DNA of 64,000 nt from Azonexus sp. (GTDB taxonomy: Bacteria > Pseudomonadota > Gammaproteobacteria > Burkholderiales > Rhodocyclaceae), in assembly GCA_031260295.1 (NCBI GenBank), contig JAIRKE010000012.1, forward strand, positions 1 through 64,000, written 5' to 3'. Both the position numbers and the translations under genes were made by a program. The stretch's first letter is position 1, and every line of letters begins with the position of its first letter. A model generated the notes under the pieces. That model ran no database searches and had not been told where the DNA came from. It saw only the letters and a program-made list of their open reading frames with translations. This document shows, piece by piece, positions 22,618 through 34,556 of the stretch.

Positions 22618-23642
22618 CGCCGCAAGCTGCCCTGCAACGCGTCATCGAGCACCGCGAAATTTTCCACGACGAGATGGTGTCGCTGATGCGCCAAGTCATG
22701 AGCGGCCAGGTCTCGCTGGTGATGATCTCCGCCATCCTCATTGGCCTGCGCGTCAAGAAAGAAACCGTCGGCGAGATCGCCGCTGCGGCCAGTGTCATGC
22801 GCGAACTGGCGACGCCGGTCAAGGTGCCTTACGACAGGCATTTCGTCGATATCGTCGGCACCGGCGGCGATGCCGCCCACAGTTTCAACATCTCGACCGC
22901 CGCGACCTTCGTTGCCGCCGCTGCTGGGGCCAAGGTGGCCAAGCACGGCGGACGCAGCGTCTCCTCCAGTTCCGGTAGCGCCGACGTGCTCGAAGCGCTC
23001 GGCGCCAACATCAACCTCGATCCCGAAAAAGTCGCCGCCTGCATCGAGGAAACCAGCATCGGCTTCATGTTCGCGCCCAACCATCACGCGGCGATGAAGC
23101 ACGTCGCCCCGGTGCGCCGCGAAATGGGCGTGCGCACCATCTTCAACATCCTCGGCCCGCTGACCAATCCGGCCGCCGCGCCGAATACGCTGATGGGCGT
23201 TTTCCATCCCGACCTGGTCGGCATCCAGGTGCGCGTCATGCAGCGCCTCGGCGCCGAGCACGTGCTGGTCGTGCACGGCAAGGACGATCTCGATGAAATC
23301 TCGCTGGGCGCTACGACCCTGGTCGGCGAACTGAGGAATGGCGAGGTAAGCGAATACGAAATCCACCCCGAGGATTACGGCCTGCAAATGCTGTCGCTGC
23401 GCAACCTGCGCGTCGGCAGCGCCGAGGAATCAAAGGCCATGCTGCTCGGCGCCCTCGACAACCGGCCAGGGGCAGCCCGCGAGGTGGTCTGCCTGAACGC
23501 CGGCGCGGCGCTCTACGTCGCCAACCTCGCCGACAGCATCGGCGCCGGCATCGTCCGGGCGCGCGAAGCCATCGCCAGCGGCGGCGCTCGCGCCAAACTC
23601 GACCAATTCGTGCAATGCACGCAACGTCTGGGGACGCAATGA
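22614..23642 (+). CDS. trpD: Anthranilate phosphoribosyltransferase
   Basis: TrpD attaches phosphoribosyl to anthranilate. The product is 342 residues with the signature [14 protein letters not shown] (PRPP site, near residue 82), [31 protein letters not shown] and [15 protein letters not shown] overlaps at both ends link it to trpG and trpC in one transcript. Confidence 0.97.
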   Translation: MTPQAALQRVIEHREIFHDEMVSLMRQVMSGQVSLVMISAILIGLRVKKETVGEIAAAASVMRELATPVKVPYDRHFVDIVGTGGDAAHSFNISTAATFVAAAAGAKVAKHGGRSVSSSSGSADVLEALGANINLDPEKVAACIEETSIGFMFAPNHHAAMKHVAPVRREMGVRTIFNILGPLTNPAAAPNTLMGVFHPDLVGIQVRVMQRLGAEHVLVVHGKDDLDEISLGATTLVGELRNGEVSEYEIHPEDYGLQMLSLRNLRVGSAEESKAMLLGALDNRPGAAREVVCLNAGAALYVANLADSIGAGIVRAREAIASGGARAKLDQFVQCTQRLGTQ

Positions 23643-24427
23643 GCGACATCCTGGCCAAAATCATCGCCACCAAGCGGCGGGAAATCGCCGCCGCGTTCGC
23701 CGCCAAGCCGCTGGCTGAGGTCGAGGCGGAAGCTGCCGCGCAGCCGGCTCCGCGCAATTTTGTCGGCGCCATTCATGCCAAGCTGGCGGCGGGACAGCCG
23801 GCAGTAATCGCCGAGATCAAGAAGGCTAGCCCGTCGAAAGGCATCATCCGCCCCGATTTCCGCCCCGCCGACATCGCCCGTAGTTACGCCGAGCACGGCG
23901 CTGCCTGCCTCTCCGTGCTTACCGACCGCGACTACTTCCAGGGCGCTCCGGAATACCTGCGGGCCGCCCGTGCCGCCTGCGCGCTGCCGGTGCTGCGCAA
24001 AGATTTTATCGTCGATCGTTATCAGCTTGCCGAAGCACGGGCCATGGGTGCCGATGCCATCCTGCTCATCGCTGCCGCCCTCGGCCTGGCCGAGATGCGC
24101 GAACTCGAAGCCGTCGCCCACGGTTACGGCATGGCCGTGCTGGTCGAAGTGCACAACGGCGACGAACTCACCGCCGCCCTGCAACTGAAGACACCGTTGC
24201 TCGGTATCAACAATCGCAATTTGCGCAGCTTTGAAGTCAGCCTCGACACCACGCTCGGTTTACTCGAGCGCATCCCAGCCGAGCGCATCGTCGTCACCGA
24301 AAGCGGCATCCTGGCACCGGCCGACGTCGCCCTGATGCGCCGCCATCGGGTCGGTACCTTTCTCGTCGGCGAAGCCTTCATGCGCGCCGCCGATCCAGGC
24401 CAGGAACTCGCCCGCCTGTTCGCCTGA
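23639..24427 (+). CDS. trpC: Indole-3-glycerol phosphate synthase
   Basis: TrpC closes the indole ring. The product is 262 residues, monofunctional (no TrpF domain). TIM-barrel motifs are [11 protein letters not shown] near residue 58, [45 protein letters not shown] and ESGI. The start at 23639 overlaps the trpD stop. The remaining trp genes (trpF, trpB, trpA) are not in this window. Confidence 0.97.
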   Translation: MSDILAKIIATKRREIAAAFAAKPLAEVEAEAAAQPAPRNFVGAIHAKLAAGQPAVIAEIKKASPSKGIIRPDFRPADIARSYAEHGAACLSVLTDRDYFQGAPEYLRAARAACALPVLRKDFIVDRYQLAEARAMGADAILLIAAALGLAEMRELEAVAHGYGMAVLVEVHNGDELTAALQLKTPLLGINNRNLRSFEVSLDTTLGLLERIPAERIVVTESGILAPADVALMRRHRVGTFLVGEAFMRAADPGQELARLFA

Positions 24428-24685
24428 AATCGATCACCTGCCCCGCCAGGCGCGTGGGAATGAAGAGCTATGGGAAAGCACGCGGGAGCGGCGAGAGATA
24501 GGAAAATCACCTCGCCCCTGTTGTGCCAGCGCAACAACTTCCCCGATGAATGCTCCTGCGTCAGCGGTAAAGCTTGTCCCTGGCGTCGGGAGGCCGGAAA
24601 ATCAGCGCCAACCTTTCGATCTGAGAGGTAGCGCTTGATCGGTCGATCAGACCGGTTGAAGACAAACTACTAAGGAGATTCTCCG

Positions 24686-25837
24686 ATGCAAAAGAAGATT
24701 ATCGCTCTGGCTGTTGCCGGCTTGGCTTCCACCGCCGCCTTCGCCCAGTCCAATGTCACCATCTATGGCGTCGCTGACGTCGGCCAGGCTTGGGTCAAGA
24801 GTTCTGACGGCGCGAAGGGCACGAACCAGTCGACCGTTAGCCGTCTGGACAGCAACTCGTCCTATATCGGCTTCAAGGGCGCCGAGGCGCTGGGCAATGG
24901 CCTGACCGCCGTGTTCCAGTTTGAAACCACTGTTAACGCTGACACCGGTGGTTTCGGTGGCGGTCGTGACACCTACGCTGGCCTGGCTGGCGCTTTCGGT
25001 ACTGTGGCCGCTGGCCGCCTGACCCACCCGCTGCGTGAAATGGGCGTCAAGGTTGACATCCTGCCGGGTGATGCCGGCATTGGTACCGTCAATTCCGTGA
25101 CCGGCGCCATCAACGGCATCAAGACCGGTGCTGACGAGCGTGCCTCCAACGCCGTGGCCTACATTTCGCCGACCTTCGGCGGGGGGTTCAGCGTTACGGC
25201 CGCCTATGTCAATGGCGAGTACCGTACCAGCGGCGCCGACAGCGTCAAAGCCAACGCTTGGCAGATCGCCGGCAAGTACGACAATGGCCCCCTGTTCGTC
25301 GGCCTCGGCTACCACAAGACCAAGGATAGCGTGCGGACCGGTAGCGCGGATGTCGCTCCCTCTGGTGGCGGCTTCTTTGGTACCGACCAGCTTACTAGCA
25401 GCAGCATGGATGCCCGTGTCTGGCGTCTGGCCGCGGTTTACACCGCGCCGTTTGGCACCCGCTTCTCGGCTCTGTACGACGACACCAAGGTTGAGAACTT
25501 CCCTGGCGCTGGCGGTAACGACGTCAAGCGTGCCGCTTGGTCGCTCGGCGCTGCCCATACTTTCGGCGCCAACACCGTTGGCTTGCAGTATGGCCGCTCC
25601 GGCAAGACCAAAGTCTCCGGTGGCGCTTCTGATCTGAAGGACAAGGCTTCCATCTGGACCCTGGGTTACCAGTACGCGCTCTCCAAGCGCACCATGTTGC
25701 AAGCCCGTTACTCCTACCTGAGCAACGACAAGGAAGGCAACTTCAACTTCTATAACAACCCGGTCAAAAACGGCGCCGCTACCGGCAATGACGCTGACTA
25801 CACCGGCTTCATGGTTGGCATGCGCCACACCTTCTAA
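24686..25837 (+). CDS. Gram-negative trimeric porin
   Basis: A 383-residue general diffusion porin of the betaproteobacterial type (Porin_4/OmpC-like). A signal peptide ends at residue 20-21 (AFAQ-S). The mature protein opens with NVTIYGVADVGQAWVKSS and alternates amphipathic beta strands, ending in the outer-membrane insertion signal HTF with a terminal Phe. Codon use is strongly biased, as in highly expressed genes. An AAGGAG site lies upstream. The 258-bp gap after trpC should hold its promoter, but I find no convincing -35/-10 pair; a partly palindromic TTGATCGGTCGATCA lies about 50 bp before the gene. Confidence 0.93.
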   Translation: MQKKIIALAVAGLASTAAFAQSNVTIYGVADVGQAWVKSSDGAKGTNQSTVSRLDSNSSYIGFKGAEALGNGLTAVFQFETTVNADTGGFGGGRDTYAGLAGAFGTVAAGRLTHPLREMGVKVDILPGDAGIGTVNSVTGAINGIKTGADERASNAVAYISPTFGGGFSVTAAYVNGEYRTSGADSVKANAWQIAGKYDNGPLFVGLGYHKTKDSVRTGSADVAPSGGGFFGTDQLTSSSMDARVWRLAAVYTAPFGTRFSALYDDTKVENFPGAGGNDVKRAAWSLGAAHTFGANTVGLQYGRSGKTKVSGGASDLKDKASIWTLGYQYALSKRTMLQARYSYLSNDKEGNFNFYNNPVKNGAATGNDADYTGFMVGMRHTF

Positions 25838-25863
25838 TCCAGCCTCGCTGGTTTAGAACCCTG

Positions 25864-25894
25864 AAAAACGGCCACCTTCGGGTGGCCGTTTTTT
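25864..25894 (+). terminator. Rho-independent terminator of the porin gene
   Basis: Stem ACGGCCACC, loop TTCG, stem GGTGGCCGT, followed by TTTTTT. The 9-bp GC-rich stem with a UUCG tetraloop and a clean T-run 27 bp after the porin stop is a textbook terminator. The A-run on its left lets it work on the other strand too. Confidence 0.93.
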
Positions 25895-26101
25895 ATATTC
25901 GGTTTGCTGTTGAATTGATTGCAAGGTTCCAGCGGGAGAGGACAGCTTGGGCCAAGCGTAGTGCATCAGCAGGCTGGTTACTGATGATGAGGCGCCCGGA
26001 CTCAATGACCGCGAAGGATTTATGACCCGGCCATTGTTCTGTTTCAAACCACTAGGAACGGTTTTGCTTGAAGACCTTACCCGGACCTCTCGTTTGTCTT
26101 T

Positions 26102-26141
26102 CCCGCGAAAGCGGGAATCCATGGACTCCCGCTTTCGCGGG
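26102..26141. repeat. 40-bp near-perfect palindrome of the CCCGCGAAAGCGGGA type
   Basis: Two 15-base arms, CCCGCGAAAGCGGGA and its exact reverse complement, flank a 10-base centre containing TCCATGGA. Each arm is itself a small hairpin with a GAAA or TTTC loop. Only one base pair of the whole 40 bp is mismatched. Arms of this kind are a familiar dispersed repeat in beta- and gammaproteobacterial intergenic DNA (similar to the dRS3 repeat of Neisseria). I see only this copy in the window. Confidence 0.8.
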
Positions 26142-26256
26142 GGAGTGACGAGATGTAATGATTTGAACCGAAACTGCTCTAGCAGTATCCACGCGCATTG
26201 CGCGGCCGTTTCGCTGATCCGTTCCGTCCGACCAGAAGAATGCCGGGTTGGCGGCG

Positions 26257-28508
<2,252 letters not shown>

Positions 28509-28518
28509 CTACAAACTA

Positions 28519-28547
28519 AAAAGCCCTATCCGGCGGATAGGGCTTTT
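28519..28547 (-). terminator. Terminator between rpmA and obgE
   Basis: Stem AGCCCTATCC / GGATAGGGCT (10 bp, perfect) with a 3-base loop, flanked by A-runs on one side and T-runs on the other. Read on the minus strand it ends in TTTTTAG. It would let most rplU-rpmA transcripts stop and a fraction continue into obgE-proB. Confidence 0.85.
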
Positions 28548-28564
28548 GCTTCCGCGGGGCCGAT

Positions 28565-28828
28565 TTACTCGGCGGCCGGGGTGATGGTAACCGTGCGGCG
28601 CTTTTTCTCGCCCTTGATGGCGAATTGGACGATGCCGTCCTTCAGCGCGAACAGCGTGTGGTCCTTGCCGCAACCGACGTTCTCGCCGGGGTGGAATTCA
28701 GTACCGCGCTGGCGAACGATGATGTTGCCGGCGAGGACGAATTGGCCACCGTAGCGCTTGACGCCAAGTCGTTGTGCCTGTGAGTCGCGGCCGTTACGTG
28801 AACTGCCGCCTGCCTTTTTGTGTGCCAT
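28565..28828 (-). CDS. rpmA: 50S ribosomal protein L27
   Basis: An 87-residue basic protein with the standard L27 N-terminus [20 protein letters not shown], which reaches the peptidyl-transferase centre, followed by [22 protein letters not shown] and [17 protein letters not shown]. It lies 21 bp after rplU. The N-terminus is not of the cleaved Firmicutes type. Confidence 0.98.
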   Translation of the reverse strand: MAHKKAGGSSRNGRDSQAQRLGVKRYGGQFVLAGNIIVRQRGTEFHPGENVGCGKDHTLFALKDGIVQFAIKGEKKRRTVTITPAAE

Positions 28829-28849
28829 TTGCTAGCTCCTTCTCTGAAC

Positions 28850-29161
28850 TCAGGCCGCGATCGTGTCGATGCGCCGTTCGGTGTAGTTCTGGCGATGGCC
28901 CTGGCGCTTCTGATAGTGCTTGCGGCGGCGCATCTTGAAAATCTTGATCTTGTCGTGGCGGCCGTGGGAAACCACGGTGCACTTGACGCTGGCGCCAGCG
29001 ACGAGGGGGGCGCCGACCTTCACCGACTCGCCTTCGCCTACCATGAGGACTTGATCGAGCGTGACTTCTGCGCCAACTTCTGCCGGTATCTGTTCTACTT
29101 TGAGTTTTTGGCCGGCGGAAACGCGATACTGCTTGCCGCCGGTTTTTATGACCGCATACAT
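28850..29161 (-). CDS. rplU: 50S ribosomal protein L21
   Basis: A 103-residue ribosomal protein that binds 23S rRNA. It begins [20 protein letters not shown] and has the C-terminal [19 protein letters not shown] signature. It heads the rplU-rpmA-(obgE-proB) operon behind a strong promoter at 29209-29236. Confidence 0.98.
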   Translation of the reverse strand: MYAVIKTGGKQYRVSAGQKLKVEQIPAEVGAEVTLDQVLMVGEGESVKVGAPLVAGASVKCTVVSHGRHDKIKIFKMRRRKHYQKRQGHRQNYTERRIDTIAA

Positions 29162-29208
29162 GGGTTGGACTCCGAAAATAAACCAAAGGGTACTACGAAG
29201 AACCGCGC

Positions 29209-29236
29209 ATTATACGGAAAAGTTTCGCGAAGTCAA
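29209..29236 (-). promoter_or_regulatory. rplU: Sigma-70 promoter of rplU-rpmA
   Basis: On the minus strand TTGACT (29231-29236) is followed after 16 bp by a perfect TATAAT (29209-29214). The predicted transcript starts about 40 bases before the rplU ATG. It is one of the best consensus promoters in the window, in keeping with a ribosomal-protein operon. Confidence 0.85.
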
Positions 29237-29335
29237 AGCCTTGTCGCAGCCCTGTGATAAACTCGGTCGATTTATAACAACGCTTTTCCCGCGAACCCAC
29301 CGCCGGGGCGGGAAGGCTATAGCGTGGAGCTTCTC

Positions 29336-29680
29336 ATGGCTGAAATCACTACGGCCTCCGGCCTCATCTACGAAGATACCATCGTCGGCGAAGGCGCCGA
29401 GGCCAAGGCCGGCGATCACGTCGTCGTCCATTACACCGGCTGGCTGATCGACGGCAACAAATTCGATTCGAGCAAAGACCGCAACGATCCCTTCGATTTT
29501 CCGCTTGGCAGGCGCCACGTCATCGCCGGCTGGGACGAGGGCGTGCAGGGCATGAAGATTGGTGGCGCACGCAAGCTGACCATCCCGCCGCAACTCGGCT
29601 ATGGTGCCCGTGGCGCCGGCGGTGTGATCCCGCCGAACGCGACGCTGGTGTTCGACGTGGAGCTGCTCGCCATCCAATGA
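29336..29680 (+). CDS. FKBP-type peptidyl-prolyl cis-trans isomerase
   Basis: A 114-residue single-domain FKBP with no signal peptide, so cytoplasmic. Core residues are visible: [56 protein letters not shown] and [13 protein letters not shown]. The ATG at 29336 has GGAG 6 bases upstream. It is divergent from rplU and overlaps the following pseudouridine synthase gene by 4 bases. Confidence 0.93.
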   Translation: MAEITTASGLIYEDTIVGEGAEAKAGDHVVVHYTGWLIDGNKFDSSKDRNDPFDFPLGRRHVIAGWDEGVQGMKIGGARKLTIPPQLGYGARGAGGVIPPNATLVFDVELLAIQ

Positions 29681-30852
29681 GCGGCGACGACAAAAAGGGC
29701 CGGCAGTCGCCCGTCGCGGCGGCCGAGGATCCTTGGGCGAAGTGGCGTCAGCCGGCACCGGCGGCAGACAAGGCTGACGAGTCTGCCAAGCCGGCTAAGT
29801 CCGCTGGACGACCCCAGCGGCCGCCGATTACGACGGCCGGTACGAGCGTACCGCCTGCACCGGCCGAGGCCGTGCCCACCGCGCCGGTCGTCCGGCCGCG
29901 GCCGACCGGGACGCTGAGTCCGCTGAAGAAGGCGGCACCGGTCCGCAAGACAGCGGCCAAAGGCGCTGCCAAACCCATGGTCGCCAAGCCTGCGGCGGCG
30001 GAGTCGGGGGCGGACGGTCTGAAGCGCATTCATGCACAGTCGCGCGGCGGCAAGGCTCGCGATGCCCGGCCGCTACGGCCGGAAAGCGCCGCGCCGGTGG
30101 CGGTACGCGATCCGGCCACAGTTCCGAGCGGCGTGCGTTTGTCCAAGGTGATGTCCGAGCGCGGCCTGTGTTCGCGGCGCGAGGCCGATCTGTGGATCGA
30201 GCGCGGCTGGGTCTTCGTCGATGGCGTGCAGGTGGCCGAACTCGGCTCGCGCATCGATCCGGCGGCGGCTATCACCATCGCCAGGGAAGCCGAGCGGAAT
30301 CAAGCCAAGCAGGTCACGATCCTGCTGCACAAACCGGTCGGCTACGTTTCCGGCCAGCCGGAGCCAGACTGCAAGCCGGCGGTAGCGCTGATTTCGACCG
30401 AGACCTGGGTACGCCAAGCGGGCGATCCGGAATTCAAGCCATGGATGTTGCGCGGTTTGGCGCCGGCCGGGCGGCTCGACATCGACTCGACCGGCCTCCT
30501 GGTACTGACCCAGGACGGGCGCGTCGCCAGGAAGCTGATCGGGGAGGATAGCGAGACCGAGAAAGAATATCTGGTCCGCATCAGTGGCGAGATGATTGCC
30601 AACGGCCTGGAACTGCTGCGCCACGGCCTCAAGCTCGACGGCAGACCACTCAAGCCGGCCTGGGTCAAGCAGTTGAACGAGGACCAGTTGCACTTCATCC
30701 TCAAGGAAGGTAAGAAGCGGCAGATTCGCCGCATGTGCGAACAGGTCGGCCTGCGCGTCACCGGCTTGAAGCGGGTACGCATCGGCAAGGTGCGACTGGG
30801 CGACCTGCCGCTCGGGCAGTGGCGCTTCCTGCGGCCCGACGAGCACTTCTAA
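29677..30852 (+). CDS. RsuA/RluB/E/F-family rRNA pseudouridine synthase with long low-complexity N-terminus
   Basis: A 391-residue protein. Residues 1 to about 145 are low-complexity Ala/Pro/Lys/Arg and likely disordered. Then come an S4 RNA-binding domain ([24 protein letters not shown]) and the catalytic domain with [11 protein letters not shown], the catalytic Asp in [14 protein letters not shown], and [17 protein letters not shown]. It makes pseudouridine in rRNA; which site (RluF-, RluB- or RluE-like) cannot be settled here. It is coupled to the FKBP gene by an ATGA overlap. Confidence 0.9.
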   Translation: MSGDDKKGRQSPVAAAEDPWAKWRQPAPAADKADESAKPAKSAGRPQRPPITTAGTSVPPAPAEAVPTAPVVRPRPTGTLSPLKKAAPVRKTAAKGAAKPMVAKPAAAESGADGLKRIHAQSRGGKARDARPLRPESAAPVAVRDPATVPSGVRLSKVMSERGLCSRREADLWIERGWVFVDGVQVAELGSRIDPAAAITIAREAERNQAKQVTILLHKPVGYVSGQPEPDCKPAVALISTETWVRQAGDPEFKPWMLRGLAPAGRLDIDSTGLLVLTQDGRVARKLIGEDSETEKEYLVRISGEMIANGLELLRHGLKLDGRPLKPAWVKQLNEDQLHFILKEGKKRQIRRMCEQVGLRVTGLKRVRIGKVRLGDLPLGQWRFLRPDEHF

Positions 30853-30882
30853 AATAAAAAAGCCGGCTGATGCCGGCTTTTT
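30853..30882. terminator. Bidirectional terminator
   Basis: AAGCCGGC-TGAT-GCCGGCTT with A-runs before and TTTT after, directly after the pseudouridine synthase stop and 18 bp before the end of the convergent MaoC-type gene. It can serve both. Confidence 0.88.
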
Positions 30883-30900
30883 CGTGACCCCCGTTGTGGT

Positions 30901-31341
30901 TCAGCAGGCCGTGCCGCCCGCCGCCTCGCGTACTGGCGGCATCGCCAGGCCTTCGCCCTCGATGACTACCTTGCCGCCGACCGTACACACGGTGTCGAGC
31001 GTGACGCGGTTCTTGGCGACATTGACTTCCTTGACCGTGACGGTGGCCGTGACGGTATCGCCGGGGCGTACCGGCGCCTTGAACTTCAGCGTCTGCGACA
31101 GATAGATGGTACCGGGGCCGGGCAGCTTGTTGGCCAGCACGGCGGAAATGAAGCCGGCCGACAGCATGCCGTGGGCGATGCGGCCGCCAAACATCGTGTT
31201 CTTGGCGTATTCCTCGTCGAGGTGGGCCGGGTTCACATCGGTCGAAATACCGGCAAAGAGGATGATGTCGGTTTCGGTGACGGTCTTGGCGGTGCTGGCG
31301 CTCATACCTGGCGTCAGGTCGTGGATGGTGTAAGCGGTCAT
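30901..31341 (-). CDS. MaoC-type (R)-enoyl-CoA hydratase
   Basis: A 146-residue single hot-dog domain protein. The catalytic Asp-His pair of (R)-specific hydratases is in GISTDVNPAHLDEEYA, and FGGRIAHGMLSAGF follows. Enzymes of this type (PhaJ-like) hydrate trans-2-enoyl-CoA to (R)-3-hydroxyacyl-CoA and can feed PHA synthesis, which fits the phasins elsewhere in the window; the actual substrate is not shown. The start at 31341 has AGGAG at good spacing on the minus strand; an upstream ATG is less suitable. Confidence 0.88.
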   Translation of the reverse strand: MTAYTIHDLTPGMSASTAKTVTETDIILFAGISTDVNPAHLDEEYAKNTMFGGRIAHGMLSAGFISAVLANKLPGPGTIYLSQTLKFKAPVRPGDTVTATVTVKEVNVAKNRVTLDTVCTVGGKVVIEGEGLAMPPVREAAGGTAC

Positions 31342-31379
31342 GCCGATTCTCCTGGATGGTCGTTGGCTCGAACAGGCGC

Positions 31380-31388
31380 ACTCTAGCA
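31380..31388 (-). promoter_or_regulatory. Extended -10 promoter of the MaoC-type gene
   Basis: On the minus strand TG-C-TAGAGT sits about 39 bp before the start codon. It resembles the other TGCTAnAAT promoters here, with one weaker base. Confidence 0.45.
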
Positions 31389-31408
31389 CGGCACTTGGCG
31401 TGATTGCC

Positions 31409-32614
31409 CTATTCGGCGCGCAGGGCCTCGACCGGATCGAGGCCGGCGGCGCGGCGGGCGGGCAGTACGCCGGCGGCGAGACCGATGACCACGGCCACCG
31501 CCTCGGCGAGCAGCACGAAGTTGAGCGGCGTATGCACCGGCAGGCTCGGTGCCGCGAGGTGGATCAACTGGGCCAGGCCGATGCCGAGCAGGAGGCCGAG
31601 CAGGCCGCCGAGGGCCGAGAGCGCCACCGCCTCGCCGAGGAACAGCGTCAGCACGGTATGGCGGCGGGCGCCGAGGGCGACCAGCAGGCCGATTTCGCTG
31701 GTGCGTTCGGTGACGGCGATGGTCATGATGGTGACGATGCCGACGCCGCCGACCAACAGTGAAATGCCGCCAAGCGCGCCGACGGCCATGGTCAGTACGT
31801 CGAGGATGTTGGACAGGGTTTTCAGCATCTCTTCCTGAGTGATGATGGTGAAATCCTCGCGGCCGTGGCGGGCGATCATCCGCTCGCGGATTGCCGCCGC
31901 GACGCTGGCCGAGGGCACGCCTTCGGCGGCGGCGATGTTGATCTCGTCGAGTCCTTCGCGGTTGAACAGTTCCTGGGCGCGGGCGGCCGGGATGAACACG
32001 GTGTCGTCGAGGTCGATGCCGAGGAACTGGCCTTTCGGGGCGAGCACACCGATTACCCGGAATTGCAGGCCACCGATGCGCAGGCGCTGGCCGAGCGCGT
32101 TCGCGGTCCCGAACAGTTCTTCCTTGACCTTCGGTCCGAGCACCACGAAGGCGCGGGCGCTGCTTTCATCCTCGTCGGGCAGGAAGCGGCCGCTTTGCAG
32201 CGTCGATTTGTAAATCGTCGGCAGGCTGGCGTTGACGCCGGAGACCAGCGTTCGCCGCGTGCGGCCATTGGCCGACAGCTCGGCGTTGCCGCGCACGTTC
32301 GGCGTCACGGCGACGACGTTGGGCAGGCGTTCGAGAGCCCGGGCGTCGTCGAGGGACAGCGGCCGAGCGCTCGACGGCAGGCCGGAGGGCGCGCCGCCGG
32401 TCCGGGTCTTGCCGGGGGTGACGGCGATGACGTTGGTGCCGAACTGGGTGAATTCGCCGAGCACGAAGCGGTGGATGCCCTCGCCGATCGAGGTGAGCAG
32501 GATCACCGCGGCGATGCCGACAGCAATGCCGAGCAGGGTCAGGAAGCTGCGCAGGCGCTGAGCAGTAATGGCGCGGGTGGCGAGATGGAGGGAGTCGGCG
32601 AACTGCATGGTCAA
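31409..32614 (-). CDS. MacB-type ABC transporter permease (second copy)
   Basis: A 401-residue FtsX/MacB permease: one N-terminal helix (about residues 22-45), a large periplasmic MacB_PCD domain (residues 45-270), then three C-terminal helices (about 275-390). The pattern TLLGIAVGIAAVILLTSIGEG and the C-terminal GLDPVEALRAE are typical. It is the last gene of a five-gene minus-strand operon and overlaps the preceding permease gene by 4 bases. The two permeases probably form a heterodimer with the shared ATPase. Confidence 0.9.
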   Translation of the reverse strand: MTMQFADSLHLATRAITAQRLRSFLTLLGIAVGIAAVILLTSIGEGIHRFVLGEFTQFGTNVIAVTPGKTRTGGAPSGLPSSARPLSLDDARALERLPNVVAVTPNVRGNAELSANGRTRRTLVSGVNASLPTIYKSTLQSGRFLPDEDESSARAFVVLGPKVKEELFGTANALGQRLRIGGLQFRVIGVLAPKGQFLGIDLDDTVFIPAARAQELFNREGLDEINIAAAEGVPSASVAAAIRERMIARHGREDFTIITQEEMLKTLSNILDVLTMAVGALGGISLLVGGVGIVTIMTIAVTERTSEIGLLVALGARRHTVLTLFLGEAVALSALGGLLGLLLGIGLAQLIHLAAPSLPVHTPLNFVLLAEAVAVVIGLAAGVLPARRAAGLDPVEALRAE

Positions 32615-33819
32615 TGCTTCATCAGCGCCTGCACCGGATCGAGCCGGGCGGCGCGGCGGGCCGGCATGACGCCGAACAGCAGGCCGGTACCGAGCGCCGT
32701 CGACAGCCCGGCGATCACTGCCCAGTCCGGCGGGTAAGCGGGAAAGACGGGAAAGGCCAGGCGTAATGCCAGGGCGCCGAGCTGGCCGAGCAGGTAGCCG
32801 ACGACGGCGCCGAAGCTGGAGAGCATCGCTGCCTCGGTCAGGAAAACCAAACGGATGGTCCGCGCCGGGGCACCGAGTGCCTTTAGGAGGCCGATTTCGC
32901 CGGTACGCTGGGTGACGGCGACCAGCATCACGTTCATGACCAGGATGCCGGCCACTGCCAGGCTGATCGCGGCGATGCCGGCGACACCCAGGGTCAGCGT
33001 GCCGAGCAACTTGTCGAAGGTGGCCAGGATGGCATCCTGGGTAATCACCGTTACGTCCTCCTCGCCGTGGTGGCGTTGGCGGATGATCTCGGTGGCCTGC
33101 TGGCGGGCTAGCGGAATTGCCTCGCGGCTGCGCGCCTCGATCAGGATGCGGAACAGCGTGTTGGTGTTGAACATGGCCTGGGCCAGCGCTACCGGTACGA
33201 TGACCAACTCGTCGGTATTCATGCCGAGACCCTGACCGCTCGGTTTCAATACGCCGATCACGCGCAAGCGCCGGTCGCCGACGCGGATCAGCTTGCCGAC
33301 CGCCGGCTCGGTACCGAACAATTCGTCGCGCACGACGGCGCCGATCACCGCGACGGCGCCGGCGCTATTCCAGTCACCATCGGGCAGGCCGCGCCCTTGG
33401 ACAAGCTCGAAGTTGCGCATCGGCAGAAATTCGGCGGTTGAACCGGCCACCATGATTTCGCGCAACCGGCCGCCATAACTGATTTCCGAAGTGCCGACGG
33501 CAAGCGGGGCGACGCGGCGGATGGCGCTGGCGCGGCGCAACGCGGCGGCATCGGCTATGGTCAGGTCGCGCGGCGTGGTGGTGACGACGTTGGCTGGGTT
33601 GAAGCCGCCGGTGCCGGTGCGGCCGGGCAGGACGATGACCAGGTTGGTGCCGATCGACGAAAACTGGCCGACGACGTAGCGGCGGGCGCCGTCGCCCAGC
33701 GCCGTGAGGACGACCACGGCGGCGACGCCAATCGACATGGCCAGTACCGACAGCGTGGTGCGCAGCGGATAGCCGAGCGCCGCGTCGCGGGCAAAGCGTA
33801 GGGTGTCAGCCAGGCGCAT
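32611..33819 (-). CDS. MacB-type ABC transporter permease (first copy)
   Basis: A 402-residue permease of the same architecture: N-terminal helix near residues 20-42, periplasmic domain, three C-terminal helices, ending in RLDPVQALMKH. Motifs TTLSVLAMSIGVAAVVVLTALGDGARRYV and GEIGLLKALGA are standard for the FtsX-like domain. It overlaps the ATPase gene by 14 bases. Confidence 0.9.
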   Translation of the reverse strand: MRLADTLRFARDAALGYPLRTTLSVLAMSIGVAAVVVLTALGDGARRYVVGQFSSIGTNLVIVLPGRTGTGGFNPANVVTTTPRDLTIADAAALRRASAIRRVAPLAVGTSEISYGGRLREIMVAGSTAEFLPMRNFELVQGRGLPDGDWNSAGAVAVIGAVVRDELFGTEPAVGKLIRVGDRRLRVIGVLKPSGQGLGMNTDELVIVPVALAQAMFNTNTLFRILIEARSREAIPLARQQATEIIRQRHHGEEDVTVITQDAILATFDKLLGTLTLGVAGIAAISLAVAGILVMNVMLVAVTQRTGEIGLLKALGAPARTIRLVFLTEAAMLSSFGAVVGYLLGQLGALALRLAFPVFPAYPPDWAVIAGLSTALGTGLLFGVMPARRAARLDPVQALMKH

Positions 33820-34522
33820 GGCTTATAGGCGGGGAGTCGGGGGCGGCGGCCGAGTCGTGCTGCAAGCGTCCGTCCTCCATCAGCAGGCGGCGGCGGGCGC
33901 GGGCACCGAGCGCCTGGTCGTGGGTGACGATGACCAGGGTGACGCCTTGAGCATTGAGTCCTTCCAGCAGGTTGATCACCTCCTCGCCGGTGTGGCGGTC
34001 GAGGTTACCGGTCGGCTCGTCGGCCAGCAGCAGCGCCGGCCGCATGATGGTAGCGCGGGCGATGGCGACACGCTGGCGCTGGCCACCGGAAAGCTGGTCG
34101 GGGCGGTGGTCGGCGCGTTGGTCGAGGCCAAAATCCTTGAGTGCTTGGGCGACGCGGGCCTGACGCTCCTTGGGCGCAATGCCGGCCAGCGTCATCGGCA
34201 ACGCGATGTTCTCGGCCGCTGTCAGTCGCGGTACCAAGTGGAAGCTCTGGAACACGAAGCCGATCCGCTCGCTACGCACTTGCGCCAACTGGTCGCTGGA
34301 AAGTGTCGTCACGTCATGGCCTTCGAGGCGGTAACGGCCGGCATTGGGGCGGTCGAGTAGACCGAGCAGGTTGAGCAGCGTGGACTTGCCGGAACCGGAA
34401 GGCCCCATCACCGCGACGTATTCCCCGGCCTTGATGGACAGGTCGAGGCTGGCCAGCGCGTGCACGACCGAGTCGCCGAGGCGGAAGCTACGCTCGATAT
34501 TGGCGAGTTCGATCAGGGACAT
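33806..34522 (-). CDS. MacB/LolD-type ABC transporter ATP-binding protein
   Basis: A 238-residue ATPase with Walker [16 protein letters not shown] near residue 42, signature [14 protein letters not shown], Walker [12 protein letters not shown] and a switch histidine (VIVTHDQ). It powers the two permeases encoded after it. In this system ATPase and permease are separate chains, unlike the fused MacB of E. coli. The start follows the small secreted-protein gene by 34 bp. Confidence 0.94.
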   Translation of the reverse strand: MSLIELANIERSFRLGDSVVHALASLDLSIKAGEYVAVMGPSGSGKSTLLNLLGLLDRPNAGRYRLEGHDVTTLSSDQLAQVRSERIGFVFQSFHLVPRLTAAENIALPMTLAGIAPKERQARVAQALKDFGLDQRADHRPDQLSGGQRQRVAIARATIMRPALLLADEPTGNLDRHTGEEVINLLEGLNAQGVTLVIVTHDQALGARARRRLLMEDGRLQHDSAAAPDSPPISHAPG

Positions 34523-34556
34523 GTGGAGAGGGGGAACCGTTGTGCCTAACTACAAA

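Larger units (their letters stand above)
25838..26256. other. Intergenic region between porin and proB
   Basis: This 419-bp gap between convergent genes holds the porin terminator (25864-25894) and a 40-bp palindromic repeat (26102-26141). The rest is lower in GC than the surroundings and has no credible gene. Confidence 0.6.

Noticed and set aside
24428..24685. Small RNA or leader gene before the porin
   Set aside because: Porin leaders often hold regulatory RNA targets, but I found no promoter, hairpin with T-run or conserved motif to support one.
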